Assembly (NCBI RefSeq): GCF_037975245.1
Contig: NC_092564.1
Span: forward strand, 52,601 to 116,600
DNA: 64,000 nucleotides
Direction: 5' to 3'
Source: Apostichopus japonicus
Taxonomy: Eukaryota; Echinodermata; Holothuroidea; Aspidochirotida; Stichopodidae
The notes beneath the pieces are model-generated. The model had not been told where the DNA came from and did not search any database. It saw only the letters and a list, made by a program, of their open reading frames with translations. Of this stretch, positions 61,610-64,000 are shown in pieces. The stretch's first letter is position 1. Every line of letters starts with the position of its first letter. A program made the position numbers and the translations under genes.

Positions 61610-62475
61610 GGTAATGGGTGTGTGTATGTGTGCCTGTGGTGAATGAATTTCATACTTGGAGTGTAGAGCCATCTTATTAGGTATTAGAACCTAATTCTTT
61701 TCTGTGAAGGTCAAATGTCATGTGAGGTCTGAAAACCTTAAAAGCACAATAACGCCAAATATAAAGCTTGAATGAACTTCTTACCTAGGATATAGATTCA
61801 ACTTAGCAAGTCCTGGAATCTTATCGTATTTATATCCTTTCTCCAAGGATTAGTGTTAGATCTGCAAAGCTTGATAACCCTAGAAGGAAAGATTGGGATG
61901 CACTTCATTCTTGGTATGTGAACCTAACTTATTGAGTAAATCAACTCTACTTGTTTCTGAAGAGGTCAAATGTTGTTTGAGGTCAGCAGAGGTAAGAATC
62001 TGAAACCATTGTAAACATGAAAATGCTAAAGGTAAAGGTTGGGTGAATTTCACACTTACTAAGTAGACATGCATCCACCATTGAGTACAAGTTACCCTCC
62101 CGGTGTCATGCTGGTAAAAGGTTGTTTGAGGTCAAAATGGTAAATATCTGAAAACCTTCTAAACATTACCTTAAAATGTATAGGTTAGATGGGATTAATA
62201 CTCTTTATGTTGTTCCGCCTCAGTGAAAACAAGAACCATTTTGTTTTTATGGATGTCAATATTCATTTATGCTCTGGAACTTCAATTCCAGCTTAATAGT
62301 GATTGAGTACAAGAATCATTCCTTGAAGTGCAAAGTTCAAGAGACAATATGAAAACCTTACTGATCATGGAATTCAGTAATGGTCAAAACTTGAGATCTT
62401 GTCTGCAGTTTTACAACATGTATCCTTGTTCAAACTGTTGTGAGGAATCACAAAGCCATTTGGCTTTATGGTTTG
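61610..62475. repeat. Dispersed AGGTCA-rich repeat, copy 7 (head and tail present)
   Basis: This is the most complete copy: a TG-rich head (gggtgtgtgtatgtgtgcctg), about six units of 130 bp with 'gaggtcaaatgt-tttgaggtca' cores, and the 3' end gaggaatcacaaagccatttggctttatgg with its AAAGCCA..TGGCTTT hairpin. It measures about 865 bp. Confidence 0.75.
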
Positions 62476-63066
62476 GTTTGGTTTGTTTTTCACTAAAATG
62501 AGTGATATGTATGGAACGTGTCTTCACATAATGACTTAGGTTTACATAATTTTTTAATGCACTTTTGTCGTTTTGGCGTTCCTTAGATATGAGCTGTGCA
62601 TAATTATTGATGCACGCAACATGTTTGTTGACGCTATTGTCAACAAAATACCATTTATTTACAAGGAAGAAAATGAATTATGATTCAGTCTAGGAAAAGT
62701 GAATGCAGTGCATTTTAGAGATAGTCATTTGGGTTGGGAGGGGGTAGGTGTGCTTCTGGGGTGATAGTAATTCAGTTCAATATCCTGCCTAATATTTATT
62801 AAGTTGTTCTAAAGGTAAAATGTGTCATTGTAGGACAGATTGGCTGACACAGGAGTTCTACAAAATTTAGTTTGGACCATTTGCAAGTTTTTTTTCTTCA
62901 AATTACAACAAAAAGCATATTCCTTCACTAATGCATATTATTCTTGTCATCATTAAATCTTGAACTTTGTGGATAATAGTAAAGATTATTTCTTAAACTA
63001 CCATGAGATTCACCAGTTTCAGCTGCTTGTGTTTTTCAGCTAATAACATAATTTATTCTTACACAG
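62476..63066 (+). other. Intron: nothing recognised
   Basis: AT-rich sequence ending in a good polypyrimidine-poor acceptor (TTCTTACACAG) of the exon at 63067. Confidence 0.45.
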
Positions 63067-63149
63067 ACCAGGATCTTTCAATGGGTATTGACTTAAGTAT
63101 AAATGTCACTATGGAGCTGCAGCCAGACTTAGAACATATTTTAACTACG
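63067..63149 (+). CDS. Exon: beta-rich part of a later module
   Basis: Runs from TTATTCTTACACAG to ACG|GTAAGA, phase 1 to 0, with a split Asp and 27 codons. The pattern IDLSINVTMELQPDLEHILTT aligns with the strand segment of exon 4. Asn-Val-Thr is a possible N-glycosylation site, consistent with an extracellular protein. It joins the exon at 61422 in phase. The gene continues beyond the right edge. Confidence 0.75.
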
Positions 63150-63169
63150 GTAAGAGCTGATTATTTTAT

Positions 63170-64000
63170 TCCTGATGGTGATGGCATGTGTGTGTGTTAC
63201 AACTTGGCTTCTAAACAGGATTTAACTCAAAACTATATGGTGGTTGAACTTCATATATGTGGATGCACATTATGAAGTACGAGAATGTATTTTTTCTGCA
63301 GAGGGAAAAGGTCATTCTGGGTTCAAGAAAGGTCAAATTATGAAAAGCCTTGTCAACATGATATCTCCAAATGTAATTTGGATGAAAAAATTCTTACATG
63401 ATATATGGCTCTGCCTTATTGAGTGCAGGATCCTTTTTGTTATTGCCTGGGTCAAAGAGTTCAGAGTCTGCAGCCTTAGAAACATGAAATCTCAAAAAGC
63501 AAGGCTTGGACTTGGCTCATACTTGGTATGTGGATCCAACTTATTGAGTAAAAGAGCCACTATTGTTAGAGATCATAGTTCATTGTAGGTCAAGGGATGT
63601 TAACACCAGTAAACTACTAAATATCACTGCAAGCTTGAAGAAATTTTAACTGGGTCTGTCAATCCACTATAGTAAGTAAGAACAGCCTATTGTAGAGGTC
63701 AAAGGTTATTTGGGATCAAGATTGGAACCTTTTGATCACAAAAGCTCCTAAACAAGTATTGAGAACAAGAACCTACTGTTTCACAGAGGTCACAGGTAAT
63801 TTGAGGTATAAGAAGGCTAAGATTGGAGAACTTTGTAACTTTGCAAAGCTTCATACTTAGTATGTTGATTCATCTTTGGGATTTATAGGGTAAAGATCAG
63901 CTGAGGTCAACAGAGGTCAAAGTTTGAGATCCAGTAAGCATCATGACTCAAAAACTTAAGCTTGAAAGTCATATTAGACTTTTCATCTTGGTGGGAATAA
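63170..64000. repeat. Dispersed AGGTCA-rich repeat, copy 8 (cut by window edge)
   Basis: The head (gatggtgatggcatgtgtgtgtg) lies 20 bp after the exon donor. Units with 'gtcatt-gggttcaagaaaggtcaaa', 'tagaggtcaaaggttattt' and 'gctgaggtcaacagaggtcaaag' continue to the end of the window. Open frames of 90 and 114 codons here are chance. Confidence 0.7.

Larger units (their letters stand above)
32113..63149 (+). other. Gene locus: secreted or membrane protein with repeated cysteine modules (partial)
   Basis: Exons can be chained by splice sites and phase: 32113-32200, 38301-38446, 40075-40204, 42380-42474 and 49117-49341 form an unbroken frame of 228 codons. Further candidates are 56902-57006, 58243-58282, 61422-61557 and 63067-63149; at least one exon between 58283 and 61421 is missing. 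After a signal peptide the protein repeats one module: a Cys-rich part with C-x5-C-x4-C, a beta-rich part ending at Pro-Gly, and a second beta-rich part. Gene models of this kind with very long transposon-filled introns are common in marine invertebrates. I do not recognise the family. The 3' end lies beyond the window. Confidence 0.75.

Noticed and set aside
63244-63588. 114-codon plus-strand frame after the last exon
   Set aside because: It lies in a copy of the dispersed AGGTCA repeat and matches no module pattern.

Overview
The window reads as the left end of a linear animal chromosome. It opens with about 11 kb of C-strand vertebrate-type telomere repeat, (CCCTAA)n. A subtelomeric satellite block follows, then a second, internal and decayed telomere tract, and finally AT-rich, intron-rich DNA with transposon remnants. 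TTAGGG telomeres, CR1/L2-like, hAT and THAP-containing TTAA-target elements, and a dispersed intronic repeat rich in AGGTCA half-sites fit a marine invertebrate deuterostome. An echinoderm, perhaps a sea cucumber, is my inference; the sequence does not prove it.

Layout. 1-11058 is terminal telomere. 11059-12920 is telomere-adjacent, largely single-copy subtelomere. 12921-26596 is a satellite of eight units, about 1.51 to 2.13 kb each. Unit length changes in steps of about 205 bp because each unit carries 3 to 6 copies of a 205-bp sub-monomer. Every sub-monomer holds the palindrome GTAACCATGGTAAC or its one-base variant, which is an RFX X-box-type sequence. 26597-27160 is a spacer followed by a 21-bp CpG-containing minisatellite. 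27161-29712 is an interstitial telomere that grades inward from pure CCCTAA, through CCCTAA/CCCGTA mixtures, to degenerate repeats. The 16-kb block between the two telomeres carries the same telomere-junction motif at both ends, in inverted orientation. This suggests that a subtelomeric block was joined onto an older chromosome end and then capped.

The rest, about 34 kb, holds one recognisable protein-coding locus on the plus strand, starting at 32113 and running off the right edge. Exon 1 encodes a signal peptide. The following exons encode a repeated, cysteine-bearing extracellular module with a regular intron-phase pattern (1-0, 0-1, 1-0, 0-0). I do not recognise the family. Some exons of the second and third modules were not found. 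The large introns carry a hAT element with a perfect 8-bp target duplication, a 2.86-kb TTAA-flanked element with a THAP-like fragment, a tRNA-derived SINE, four non-LTR retrotransposon fragments, two minisatellites and many copies of the AGGTCA-rich repeat.

Most long open frames in this window are artefacts of tandem repeats. Exon calls rest on reading frame, splice-site sequence, phase agreement and similarity between the repeated modules. No expression data or database search was available.
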